Shown here: positions 42,861 to 53,400 of the stretch, piece after piece | How positions within the stretch are numbered: position 1 is the stretch's first letter | Layout of the letters: every line of letters begins with the position of its first letter | Origin: Nannochloropsis oceanica | Taxonomy: Eukaryota > Sar > Eustigmatophyceae > Eustigmatales > Monodopsidaceae | Direction of reading: 5' to 3' | DNA: 64,000 bases | Assembly (NCBI GenBank): GCA_004519485.1 | Contig: CP038108.1 | Coordinates: 744,001 to 808,000, forward strand | The notes under the pieces: model-generated | What the model saw: only the letters and a program-made list of their open reading frames with translations | Database searches by the model: none | Told to the model about the DNA's origin: nothing | Position numbers and translations under genes: made by a program

Positions 42861-45614
42861 ATGAAGAAGCGCCCTAGAGCGATGCTTCTAAACCAGCACC
42901 GCTCCGTCCCTTTCCTGACCCCGCCGGCTCCTCTCTCTGCAATAACTTCCTTCCAAGCCTCGCCCTCTCCTGCCAGTGCGGCGGCCGCCGTCCTGGTCGA
43001 TGGCCCTACTCCAGGCCCTTGGGGATGGACCAGCGTGGCTTCACAGGACGGGCAGGTTCGTGTGTACGACACTTCATCTTTTTTTGACGCTGAGCCTCAG
43101 ATGGAAAAGCCTCTGATGCTCGCACACCTGCTCCAGCCGGGTGAAAGCGGCCCGGGGCAACTGATTGCCCATACCTGGGGCAGCAGCAGCAGCAGCAGAC
43201 AACATGATGTGTCACAAGAAGCAGGTCGCAAGGAGAAGTGTCACTTTTTGGCCATTTTGCACCGAAGTGGGTGCGTCGTCCACCGCTTCCTCTCCACCCC
43301 CACCTCCGCCCCAGTGCCTTGCGCCTTTCTCCGCCCCTGCGCCGACGCCCGCTGCATAGACATGCTCCTCTCTTTTCCCTCCTCAATTTCTTCAGCACTC
43401 ACTGTGGCATTGGGCGGTAGTTTTGGATTGGAATTGCACCAAGTACCAGAGGAGGGGGTCGCTCTCCCAACTCGTCACTTGCCCGGAGCCTCAGTATCTC
43501 TCCTTCGTTTCTCCCCCGATGGCCGGTATTTGGCTGTGGCTTGTTTAGACGGACGGGTTGGCGTATTAAAAGTAGCACACTTGCTGGAAGAGCAGCAGCA
43601 GCAGCAGGAAGAGCGACAACTCCAAAACGAATGGGCATGTGCGGTCATCAAGGGAGAGCGTGCGACGTGCCTGGCTTTCTCCTCCTCAAGCGACAGACTG
43701 GCAGTGGTATGCGCAGACGGGAACACCATTATGCTTCGCCCGCCTTCGTTGTCTTCCTCCTCTTCATCCAGCTTCCATTCCTTATGGCGATGCTCCCCCG
43801 CTTTTCAATCCTTCCTCCGTGCGCCTCTCCTCATCTCACCCCCTGCCGGCACAAGCTCCTCCCTCTGTAATGCATGCACTACTTCCCTTCTCACGACCAG
43901 CAGCAGCAGCAGCAACGATAACTGGATCAGTGGTTCACCCCTTCCCTGCCGACCCTACCTCTCCTGGAGTCCCGACGACAATTTTTTGATGATCACTTTT
44001 CCTGGCGTGAGCAACAACAAAAGCAGCAGCAGCAATAGTAGTAGTAATGATGGAGGGAATCCGCCGCGGTTGGTGGTGCTAGAGGCAGACAGTGGAGCGA
44101 CGCGGCAAGTATTGTTATTGCCGCGTCCGTGGCAAGGAATGTGTGGAGGAGGAGGAGGAGGTGGTGGAGGGAGGGTGCTAGGAGTAGATGACCTGGGGGC
44201 GCTGCATGTGTTGCAGTGGAAAGGAGGAAGGGCGGGAAGGACAAGGGGAGTAAGGCAGGCGTTATTGGCTTGCACGACGACGGGGGATGTGTATGGCTTG
44301 AATAGGGAGGACCAGGAAATGGGCGAGAAAGGAGAGGAAGGAGTGTTGGAGGAGAGTCTGACGTTAATTTGGACAAAAAGAAGAGGGGATGAGAAGAGGA
44401 AGAATGAGGAGCAGGAAAGGAAAGAGATGAAAGCAACATCAACGATGACGCTTCGCGCTCCTTTTTTCTCCACCCACGCCTGTGCGCTTTGGCAGAAACG
44501 AGGCCATGAGGTGGTGTGCTTTGAAGGGGGAAGGGGAAGAGGATTGGGCTCACGTTGGTGTCGACAGCCGCAGAGCAAGTGTAAAATCGTGATAGGTGAG
44601 AAATGGTTGGGTGTGAGCTTTCCTGAGGTGCTTTTCCTTCATCCATGGAGGGACGATGCGGAAAAGGGGGAGGAAAAGAAGGAGGAAGAGGCGGAATGGC
44701 AGATGTGGCAAGGTTGGTGGGGGAGTGGGCAGAATTTGCAGAGTGCCGCGTTTGTGGAGGGGAAAGCGGAGGGGGAGTTGAAGGTGCTTGCTTTGTTTCT
44801 ATCTGAGAATGACCAGCATGACCACCACCACCACCAGCAGCAGCAGCAACGAATATCACTGTGGTTGGAATTGCTGTTGGCTTGCGGTGATGACTCTTCC
44901 ACTCCCTCGTCCTCTTCCCCCGCCGCTTCTTTGTCTGTCCCACTTGTTCTGCCTCAAGAGGAGGCGCAGTTCAAGCCTTTCTCCTGGCGTTGGTGTATTC
45001 TGACAAGCGAGACCAAAAGTAAAGACAATAGTAGCGGCAGCAGCAGTAGCAGTAGCAGTAACGACATAAAGTTTGTGGTGTTAGGGTGGCAGTTAGGAAC
45101 AGCAGCTGCGACCGTCGCAGCCAACGCCCCCCACTTTCTTCATGTGTGGAGGGGCCAGATCCAAAGACCAACACCACCAACTACCACTGCAACTGTTGCT
45201 GCTACCACTCTATCTAGTGCGGAAGCTGCTGCTGCTACCTCCATGATACAGCTTTCGAGCGAAGCTCCTCTACTCGTGGAATTGCCAACTTCTTCCGCCT
45301 TGTGGCCGGTGGCATTAAAGGTCGGAGGGAAGACAGGATGGGGAGAACGAGGAGAAGGGGAGGGAGGGGAGCGTGTGGAATTTTGGGAAGTTGATGGTAA
45401 TGAAGAAGTGAAGAATGGGAGACGATGCTGGATATTGGAATTGGCTGCATCACCAACAGAAGAGGACGAGGAAGAAGCGCAGGGGGATGACGAAGAGGAC
45501 CTTGAACAGGAGCCTGCGTTTTGGTGGCGGGTGGCTCGTCGCCACTCGACCAGTAGGATGAGCAGCAGCAGCAATGGCAGCACCAACGACAACAGCAGCA
45601 TGCCATTACACTAG
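42861..45614 (+). CDS. Large WD40-type beta-propeller protein, family not identified
   Basis: A single frame of 917 residues from the ATG at 42861 (MKKRPRAML). Residues about 45-300 contain WD-like blades: GWTSVASQDGQVRVYD, FLAILHRSGCVVHRF, LLRFSPDGRYLAVACLDGRVGVLKV and CLAFSSSSDRLAVVCADGNTIML, and later YLSWSPDDNFLMITF and LLACTTTGDVYGL. The rest is interrupted by Ser, Asn, Gln and Glu runs. No lipid-binding, kinase or ciliary signature was recognised. It shares a 236-base promoter region with UTP13, which could mean co-expression but is not evidence of function. A scaffold role is the most that can be inferred. Confidence 0.75.
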   Translation: MKKRPRAMLLNQHRSVPFLTPPAPLSAITSFQASPSPASAAAAVLVDGPTPGPWGWTSVASQDGQVRVYDTSSFFDAEPQMEKPLMLAHLLQPGESGPGQLIAHTWGSSSSSRQHDVSQEAGRKEKCHFLAILHRSGCVVHRFLSTPTSAPVPCAFLRPCADARCIDMLLSFPSSISSALTVALGGSFGLELHQVPEEGVALPTRHLPGASVSLLRFSPDGRYLAVACLDGRVGVLKVAHLLEEQQQQQEERQLQNEWACAVIKGERATCLAFSSSSDRLAVVCADGNTIMLRPPSLSSSSSSSFHSLWRCSPAFQSFLRAPLLISPPAGTSSSLCNACTTSLLTTSSSSSNDNWISGSPLPCRPYLSWSPDDNFLMITFPGVSNNKSSSSNSSSNDGGNPPRLVVLEADSGATRQVLLLPRPWQGMCGGGGGGGGGRVLGVDDLGALHVLQWKGGRAGRTRGVRQALLACTTTGDVYGLNREDQEMGEKGEEGVLEESLTLIWTKRRGDEKRKNEEQERKEMKATSTMTLRAPFFSTHACALWQKRGHEVVCFEGGRGRGLGSRWCRQPQSKCKIVIGEKWLGVSFPEVLFLHPWRDDAEKGEEKKEEEAEWQMWQGWWGSGQNLQSAAFVEGKAEGELKVLALFLSENDQHDHHHHQQQQQRISLWLELLLACGDDSSTPSSSSPAASLSVPLVLPQEEAQFKPFSWRWCILTSETKSKDNSSGSSSSSSSNDIKFVVLGWQLGTAAATVAANAPHFLHVWRGQIQRPTPPTTTATVAATTLSSAEAAAATSMIQLSSEAPLLVELPTSSALWPVALKVGGKTGWGERGEGEGGERVEFWEVDGNEEVKNGRRCWILELAASPTEEDEEEAQGDDEEDLEQEPAFWWRVARRHSTSRMSSSSNGSTNDNSSMPLH

Positions 45615-46256
45615 TCATCTTCTCAGTAGCAATAAATGAAGAAATAAGTGGGCGCGCACACACTCACACACAAAATTTGTATCAACACATTCATCCCCCC
45701 CTTCCCATTAAACGAGACAAAATGAAGTAAAACAAGCTCGGAGAAGAATTTCACGGATGGTGGTGTGTGTGCACATCGTGAGGAGGACATGCCAATTTTC
45801 TTGAGCACACAAACCCTTTCCATATCTCCACTCTCTCCACACGCACCCGATGCCGTGTGGCAGTTACCGCGGGGAAAGGCTGGAAAATGGTCAAAGTTGG
45901 AGATTTACGAGTATGGGATAAGACTGAGCACAATGAAAACAGTGCACATGAAGAAGACTGATCGATGCCTCCGGTGCCTGTATATCTGATCCTCTAAATT
46001 CTTTATTTTTTTTTAAAACTTTCGTTAATCTTCCAGCTGCCTCTCCTTTCTTATTCGGGCGTTTCACTGCGGGCATAGACGGTCTTGCGGACTTTCCTTC
46101 TGCTACTGCTTTTTGGTGTGAACTTTAAGCGCAATTTACTACGCTGTCTTTCCTCTCATGCTCACCTCTAAATCTCATTTCCCCCCCCTCGCATCCCCCC
46201 CACCCTCCTTTTCTCTTTCCCTCTTGACATGAATGAAGTATACGACCGCCACTCAT
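45615..46256. other. Convergent intergenic region WD40 gene / U2A'
   Basis: Two 3' UTRs with a T-run near 46000. No gene seen. Confidence 0.5.
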
Positions 46257-47756
46257 CTACCCCAACACATGTGCTTTCAGCCTGTCATGTAATTCCGCTT
46301 TCAGGCCCGTGATAGCCAACCCCCTTTCCTTCAAAGCTACCTTCAACTCAGCAACCTTCATCCCATCCACCATCTTCATCGTCAATCCATCCTCCCCTCT
46401 TTCGTTCTCGTCCACATCCATGGCATCTGCTGCTGCTGCTGCCGCTGCTGCTTCTGCCACTGCCGCTGCTGCTGTTAACGATGCTGTGGTCATCTCAGCT
46501 TCCTCATTGTTCTCTTGCTCTGCCGGTTGCTTTTCCTCCTCCTGCTCTTCTTCCTCAACCGCCCTGCGACTCGGTGTGCGCTTTCGTTTGGAGGGGGAAA
46601 CAGAGGCGGGAGTAGCAGCAGCAGTAGTAGCAGGGCGAGGAGGAGAAGGAGGAGGAGGAGGAGGGAAGAGAGGGGCAACAGCCGCGGTCGGCGCCGGCAC
46701 TACAACTGGAGTAGGAGGAGGGGGTGGAGGGGTGGGAGTGGGAATCTGCAGTGGCGCTGTTGGGAGCGCCGCTGATGTTGGTGCGGGAGGAGGAGGCGGC
46801 TTCTGAACGGTAGGTGGGGCAGTTCCAGCTGCAGGAGGCATAGGGGGGGCAAACGCAGCCGTAGAAGGAGGAGCAGTAGGACATTCTCCTGATGTGGCAG
46901 CTGGTGTTGCTGCTGCTGGAGCACCCTCCTGCTGCTTGACCGCGGGTTCTGGTGCTTTGAAGATCCCGGCACGGAGTTGCCGTTGTACCAATTCTAGTTC
47001 CTCGGGCGTCGTGGCACTGTCAATCATAGCTCTGGCCAGGCGTCTTTCTTCGTCAGTCATTGCTCGTTTTTCCGGGGCCTTTGAGGCGGCCTCGGAGGCA
47101 ATGGCTTTACCTTCATCTGCTATGTCTGCGAGTTGTTGTTTGCCTGCATCAGACTTGAACAATTTATTGGCCGCTTTTCTCTCGTCGAGCTTGATTTTTT
47201 TGAAGTCGAGGATCTTGAGATTGGGGAGTTTGTGAAGGATGTAGGGCCGATAGTGAGAGGTGCGGGCCACGGGGTTGTCGACGAGGGAAAGATGCTGCAG
47301 GTTTTGGAGAGAGGACAAATGATCGATCTCACTGAGGCTGGCAAGCTTGTTGTTTGTCAGAACCAACGCTTCCAGTTCGGGGATTTGCTCCCCTAAGGCA
47401 GTGCCGATCCGAGCGATATTGTTGTTGCAGAGGAGGAGGGTCTTGATCCGGCGCATCCGGGGGAAGTTGTCCAGGCGCTTAATTTCGTTGTCGCAGAGGT
47501 CGATGGTGTCGAATTGGTCTTGGGTCACACCCAGGTTTTCAATGAGGGGGATCTTAAGGCCACGCAGGTCTAGCTCGCGCTCTTTGACAGGGTTGACAAA
47601 TGCGCGGGCGTGCTGAAGAAGTGGGATAGGCGGATGTGAGTGAGATTCAGAGGGAGGAGGAGAAGGAGGAAAGAGGCGGAGTTGAATGAAGGACATGGGG
47701 GAGGTGGAATGCGAGGACCTATTACGTACCAGAACGACATCGGCAGTGATCCGCAT
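46257..47756 (-). CDS. SNRPA1: U2 snRNP A' (U2A') with proline-rich linker and C-terminal SAP domain
   Basis: Two exons, 47756-47730 (nine codons, MRITADVVL) and 47612-46257, joined in phase 0 (donor GTACGT, 117-base intron); 460 residues. The join gives HARAFVNPVKERELDLRGLKIPLIENLG, the conserved U2A' start. Leucine-rich repeats follow (DTIDLCDNEIKRLDNFP, ALVLTNNKLASL, HLSLVDNPV, YILHKLPNLKILDFKKIKL), then a short helical segment. U2A' dimerises with U2B'' on U2 snRNA stem-loop IV. Normal members stop near 250 residues. Here a Pro/Ala-rich linker, a basic SPSKRKRTPSRR stretch and an acidic block lead to a SAP-like helix-turn-helix, MVDGMKVAELKVALKERG then LKAELHDRLKAHV. Confidence 0.93.
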   Translation of the reverse strand: MRITADVVLVRNRSSHSTSPMSFIQLRLFPPSPPPSESHSHPPIPLLQHARAFVNPVKERELDLRGLKIPLIENLGVTQDQFDTIDLCDNEIKRLDNFPRMRRIKTLLLCNNNIARIGTALGEQIPELEALVLTNNKLASLSEIDHLSSLQNLQHLSLVDNPVARTSHYRPYILHKLPNLKILDFKKIKLDERKAANKLFKSDAGKQQLADIADEGKAIASEAASKAPEKRAMTDEERRLARAMIDSATTPEELELVQRQLRAGIFKAPEPAVKQQEGAPAAATPAATSGECPTAPPSTAAFAPPMPPAAGTAPPTVQKPPPPPAPTSAALPTAPLQIPTPTPPPPPPTPVVVPAPTAAVAPLFPPPPPPSPPRPATTAAATPASVSPSKRKRTPSRRAVEEEEQEEEKQPAEQENNEEAEMTTASLTAAAAVAEAAAAAAAADAMDVDENERGEDGLTMKMVDGMKVAELKVALKERGLAITGLKAELHDRLKAHVLG

Positions 47757-48332
47757 GGCTCGGTGGCGCTAGAACTCTCCGCTCCGCTTGTCGTCGGGCC
47801 GCTGTGTTTATGTATTTGTGTTGTGAATGTGCGTATTTAGACAAGTAATGGAAGCCAAAGAAGGAAACCGTCTTTCGCCTCCCCACCCCTCCACCACTCA
47901 CAACCACCTTGCCACCTTCCCAACGTCGCAACCGACGTGCCTGGGTCAAAGCCAAGCAGATATCCACGGCAGAAAAAATACCTGAGCATGCATATGTCTC
48001 GACCACAAGCAGGAGGACATGTGTGCGAAGACAAAATCAACTCGGAGCTATGACAAGTTCGCCCTTATCTTGGCTGGCCGCCGGCATGCTCTTCCGGGTA
48101 TGAATTAGTGGGTAAAACGTGAAAAACGGCACACGTGAAGACAAGAAAAAATATGGTCACATCTCGGTGATGCAGTTACGTAAATGCAACAGAACCGTGG
48201 ATGGTCTCGTGCACGAAAAGAAAAGTAAGATTTTGTTTGAATGAGTACAAGCCGGTTTTGTTTCTATCAGTCACTTTTTATCCACTACTTGCCATCCTTC
48301 TCCCCCCTAAGGACACGCCCCAACACAACCTT
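47757..48332. promoter_or_regulatory. Intergenic region upstream of U2A', downstream of XAP5
   Basis: Must hold the U2A' promoter and the XAP5 3' UTR. Small open frames are unsupported. Confidence 0.4.
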
Positions 48333-49550
48333 TCACCTCTTCTTCTTCTCCTGCACCTCCCCCCCATGCACAGTATAACCCCCCCTTTGCACTTTCGGGT
48401 CATAAATCTCCCAACGACTTGCGGGGAAAATGTGTTTATTCCTCTCATACCACCTCCTTTCCACTACTTTGCCTGGATGACTCTCATCCTTCTCCACCCT
48501 CGCATCCATTGTCAGCCTCACATCGTCGTGGACATCAAAATGAAACAATGGCCCAGACTTCCCCCGTGCCTTCGTCAAAATCAAATCATAAAAAGAGTAG
48601 TTGTGCGGGATAATGAGGTCTTCCTTGATATACATTAACTCATCTGATGTAACGCCTCGCAAATCAGTAAATTCCGCCGCCACCTGACTCTTGACCATCT
48701 CGACAAACTTGGCAATAGTGGTACCCTTCTTACACTTTAACACCCGTCGATGTCCTGAGCCATCCCAGTAAGAATATGTAACTTCCAACATCTCTTCCTT
48801 GACCCGCTCTTGCTCCGCCAGCCATTCGAGCTTGAGGTTCTCGCGGAGCAAGGCCTGCTCTTTTTCCGCCATCGGGTCGCGTAAGAAGCTGGTTTCTGCC
48901 TCAGGATTTTTGAGAGTTTTCCTCTTCTTAAAGAAAGTAGAGCTGCTCCTGGAAGAGGACGAGGAATTGACGGCGTCCACGTCCTCGGTAGGTCGGCTGC
49001 TCCTCTCTTCGTCGTCGTCGTCCTCCGCCTCGTCATCCCCGCCCATGGCGAAACTCAGTCGAGCTACCTTTGTCTGTTTCTGCTTTCTCTTCTTCTTCTC
49101 CTCCTTCTCTCGACGTCGGGCCTCCTCCTCCTCCACCATCTTTTGCCTTGCTGCCTCCTCTTCTGCGGCTCCCTTCAAATTGAGCAATTCCTCCTTTGTT
49201 TTCAACCCCACAAAATCCAAATTGAATGCGGTCTGTTGGATGCTGCTGAATTTCTGGTCGATTCCATCCATGGCCCGTTGAGAGTCGTCTTGGATTTTGC
49301 GCTGTTCGAAATAGGAGGGAGGGGTAGAGGAGGGTAAGCGCGACGGAGGGAGAGGGAAGGGCAAGCCTTGAGGGGGGCAACCTAATCACATATATATTAT
49401 CCTGAGTGGCAATGAACTAACCTTCTTGGCTTCAAACTCCCGCTGATCCTGCTCGCGCTTCTGCGTCAACTTGGCTGCGCGGGCCCCAGCTTGATTGCCC
49501 TCAACGGTGTGGATGCCGGTGCCCCCCCGGCCGAAGTCGGAATGCGACAT
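48333..49550 (-). CDS. XAP5: XAP5/FAM50 family nuclear protein
   Basis: Two exons, 49550-49422 and 49301-48333, joined in phase 0 (donor GTTAGT, acceptor AACAG); 365 residues. The start [10 protein letters not shown] was chosen as the first ATG; seven more codons upstream stay open to a GTG. The junction restores EFEAKKRKIQDD. The C-terminal XAP5 domain is clear: [27 protein letters not shown]..., [48 protein letters not shown] and [21 protein letters not shown]. The middle is acidic and coiled-coil-like. Plant XCT and human FAM50A associate with spliceosomes and influence splicing, small RNA and the clock. Its neighbour U2A' is also a splicing factor, possibly by chance. Confidence 0.94.
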
Positions 49551-50866
49551 GCCGCTGGTTTTGGTTGACACGTGAGGCGGGCAGTCTGTGGAAGAGGATA
49601 TGAACAGAGTGGTAAATGGTTAGTGCATGCGTGCAAAGAAAGCCCGACCTGTAGACTGGTCCGTGGTACTGCGTATGGCGTACGGCACAAACTTTGAAGC
49701 AAGGATAGCAGGGGGGTGCGACGAATGGTTGGGTAGAGGTACATGCCGCTGGTGTTGCTTCTGTAGAGCACTCACCGTATCACGACTGCAAGCAGCCCCT
49801 TCTCTACCTGATTGTCAGCCACTCTCGGCCTGAGGTCTCGAGATCTCCGGGACACAATTTAGAGCGGTATGAAGGGTTTGCTTCGCGCCACTATTTCGTT
49901 TATAGGGTGGTCCTTTTGCACCCTTTGCTGTGAACGTCCCGTTAGAGAAACAAGTTCTAGCCCTCTATATAAGTACTTATCGCATTTCGCACAGCTCCGT
50001 CTCCATCGATGATCCGTAGCATCCGAGTCGAAGGATTGCCAGGGCAGTACGGCAACCTCCCGACCCCAAAAGTAAGAGACGAAGGTGGTACCCATGGGGG
50101 AGAAAGAAATAAAGCATCAACGACAATTTCCTCCGCGTGAGAGGGAAAGATAGCAAGCTTGTAATTGGGCAAAGACAGTTTGTAGGTTTTTTGCTTCTTG
50201 ATTTGCTTAATGGGATGCTTTGTCCCCCTCCCAGCATTGCCTCTCCTATTTTCACATTCGTGTCCAGGTTCTCTCGATTATCTGATTCCACAAGACCAGG
50301 CACAATTTTAGTCACGAGCAATAACTAGCTATCCTATACGTGGTCTCACAGTTCATTTCCCCTAACGTAAGCACTCTCACATGCCTCCATCTTCCTACCT
50401 TCGTCCCGCTATCACTGCTCCCACTTTTTTCTGCTCACCTTATCGATCCTTTCTCTTCCACCCTCCCTCCCTCCTTGACCTCGCTCAGCCTGTTTTCTTG
50501 CGTCTACATCAAAATTCCTCACTCCCTCTCCCTCCATCTGACGCTCCGATCTCCATCTCCTCCACCTGACGCTCCTTATCCTTTTCATGCGGTTCGTGTG
50601 ATGATCTCCCCTAAACCCTGCCTGAACACCAGCAGCAGCGATTGCAGAGCTCGTCGTCCGCGTCAACATCTGAGAGATGTTTGGTCTCCCCCTCTTTCAG
50701 TAGAGGAAGAAGGGAATGACAGCAAACCCTGCTGAGGCTGCTGCTGCTGCTGCTGGCGCGGGAAAAAGGCGTAGGAAGAGGTTGGACGGGAGGAATGGAC
50801 AGATGCAGAAGGACGAGGAGCGTGAAGAATGATCACACAGCTGCTGTTGTTGGAACGAATGATATT
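49551..50866. promoter_or_regulatory. Long intergenic region upstream of XAP5, downstream of RAD9
   Basis: About 1.3 kb. It includes the XAP5 promoter and the RAD9 3' UTR, with a short CTG run near 50743. Mixed-phase open frames around 49860-50330 on both strands have balanced composition but no family signature; a small unrecognised gene here cannot be excluded. Confidence 0.35.
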
Positions 50867-52422
50867 CTAGTGCTGGTCGTTATTGCCGTCATTCACCGCC
50901 AAGGACACGGCGTCCTCCTGCTCCTCCCTTGCATACCGCCCTCCCTCCCACATTCCCTCCTCCTCCTCCCTCTCCTCTTGCGCCTGCTCCTCCTCGGGAT
51001 GGGATATGCCCCCTCTTCCCTCTCCTTCACCCGCGGGACTCCCCCTTCCCTTACCTCCACCACCTCCTTCCCTCGCACCGTGCTTCTCCTTCTTCACCCT
51101 CCCCATTCCTCCTCCCCTCCCCCCACCACTACTCGCCGTCCCTCCCCCCCTATGGACACCATTCAAGCCTTCCGTCAACACTGGCGCCACCGTCGCCATC
51201 ACTAGCTCCACACTCCTCACCCCTTCCCCCCCATCCCTCCCTCCCTCCCATCCTCCATCTTCCTCAAACACAAACAAGACAGGCCCCCCCCCGTGATGGT
51301 AATAAAATGAAACCGCGGTACACTCACACCCTTCACAAAAGCCCAAAAACGCCTTAACCTCCCTCATCGAAAACACCAGCCCCACTTCCTCCTCCTCCCC
51401 ACCGTTTCCGCCCATATATTCATACCCATCAAAATCCATCGCGCTCACCGTCATCTCCGTATTCAAATTCGCCGTCCCGAGCAACTCCCCCCCCTCCTTC
51501 CCTCCCCCCCCCCTCCCCCCTTCCTCCTCCCCGCCCCTCCATGTCCGTAGACATATCCCTTCTTTTCCTGCCACAAATGCCACCTCCGCTGCGCCCTGCA
51601 CGTGGTCTAACATTTGAGACAAATGGTTGGCTTGTGCCCTCAGGCATGAAGCCCCCTCACGATTAAAAACGGCGTGCACCACCTCGCAGTCCTGGAGTTG
51701 AAACGCATGTCGCTTCAATACCCCCCATTCACATTGCATGTCAAGGATTATTTGAGGCTCTACCGATTGCTTTACTGCTGTTGCTGCTCCGGCTTGTATA
51801 TGCTCTTGTTCCCTCCCTCCAGCAATGCCTTCCCTCCCTCCTTCCCCTGGAGTGGAAGCTGCCTCATTGAGGTACATACGGAGGGAAAGGACCCGTTTCA
51901 ACACTCCCCTTAAAACGTGCTGTAGGGGCTTGACCATCAATTTGCACGACACTGGCCCTCCTCTTTGTTGGGTACCGTCCTCGTCGTCTCCTCCCTCCTC
52001 CTCATCGTTTTCGGGAGAGGGTGACCCACAGGCGTACTCTTCAAAGAAAGAATCGGGGCTGAAAGAAAAGGCGGAGAAAGCGCTTTTGCTGTCGTTTAGC
52101 GCTCGAAGCATGAATTGCTTGTCGTCGGCCTCAATGAGGATGTCCTTGCCGATGCGGGCGAGGCACTTGGAAAAGGAGGGATGGTGGGAAGGAGAATTGT
52201 TGGTAAGCGAGATAAGGCGGACACGTACAATGCACAGCACGTTAAAAAGTGATTGAGTACTCTTCTTCCTTCACGTCCTTTTTTGACGATGCATGCCTGT
52301 TTCAGTGCCTCGCAACACTTGGCCCCCGTTGACGGAGGAGGGGAGGTTAGGCTCCACAAACTTACATTCACGGCCTGTGCAAAGATTTTAAGGTTCCTCT
52401 GGCTGATGACAACATCCAACAT
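50867..52422 (-). CDS. RAD9: RAD9, checkpoint clamp (9-1-1) subunit
   Basis: Two exons, 52422-52366 (MLDVVISQRNLKIFAQAVN) and 52165-50867, joined in phase 0 (donor GTAAGT, 200-base intron); 451 residues. The join gives FAQAVNCLARIGKDILIEAD, the RAD9 entry into its PCNA-like fold. Then come FMLRALNDSKSAFSAFSFSPDSFFEEY, LKRHAFQLQDCEVVHAVFN, HLSQMLDHV, FSMREVKAFLGFCE and GPVLFVFEE. RAD9 with RAD1 and HUS1 forms the clamp loaded at stalled or broken DNA to activate ATR. Acidic or Gly-rich inserts sit in several loops of both clamp domains. The C-terminal tail of about 110 residues is Gly/Glu-rich; no clear TopBP1-binding Ser motif was picked out. Confidence 0.92.
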
Positions 52423-53400
52423 GGTGTGTAGCGTGGTGTGGCTTGTTTTGGGTGCCGGTGCCTGTGCAGAGTGGGGCGGGAGGGGTGGGAGGGTAAGATG
52501 AAGAAGGAAGTGAGAGGGGGTAGAGGAGCTGCCAGGGGGATAGTGCAATCGAGTAACGACGCGCTCTTCGGAAAGTTACAAGCATTCCATTCACATGTCC
52601 ATACAGGTAAACCAATCCTGATGTAATGACCCTGCAAACACAAGCCTCAAACCGGAGAAATGGGGGGTAAACGAAGCGGCCTCCTCCCACTCCCGTAATT
52701 TCCCCTAATTCCAGCAACGACACAAGAGGCCTTCTCTCTGGCCCGACCCCGCCACGCCCTCTGCTGAGCAAGCATGTTCGGGGTGTCTTGTGATGTGCGT
52801 GGTCAGTCGGGGTTGCTGTTTGGTTGATTCAGTCCTTTGCTGGGCTTTTATTTTGCTGTGGTGTGACACAGACACTGGTTTTGGCCTTGCCCTCTCTGTC
52901 ACCTCCGCCTAGTGAGTCACGACGCACCCTCGTTGGATCGATGAACACGTACGGATGCCTTTGGGAGACGGCGTAGCTGAGACAGCCCGGGGCATTCATT
53001 CTTTGCGCCGTCACTTCTTGTTGAGTCGTCTTTATTTCCAGATGGACACACGCCCATCCACATCACTTTGCAATGTCATCACCCAGGCGACTTGTTCCCA
53101 CCGCAGTCCACACGACGACAAGCAGGCACTCTTCGTCGTGATGCCAATGTGGTATCCAGGGAGCCACGCCCGTTCCCTTCTTGCATTTGTCATTCTGCGA
53201 GCTGCCCCCACAACATGCACAGACACTGTGCCACACCATGCAACACCGTCACAACTTGACTAACTCCTTCTCCTCTTTCTTGTCCCCAGCTCAGGCTTTT
53301 GTCACCGCTGGGTCTCCCCAACCCACAGCAAAACCAGGATCGAAGCGGCGCATCGAGTCAGCAACATCACAATCAGCAAAAAAACATTCTGTCATCCATC
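52423..53400. promoter_or_regulatory. Divergent intergenic region RAD9 / prenyl diphosphate synthase
   Basis: About 980 bases between outward-facing starts. No further gene recognised. Confidence 0.4.
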
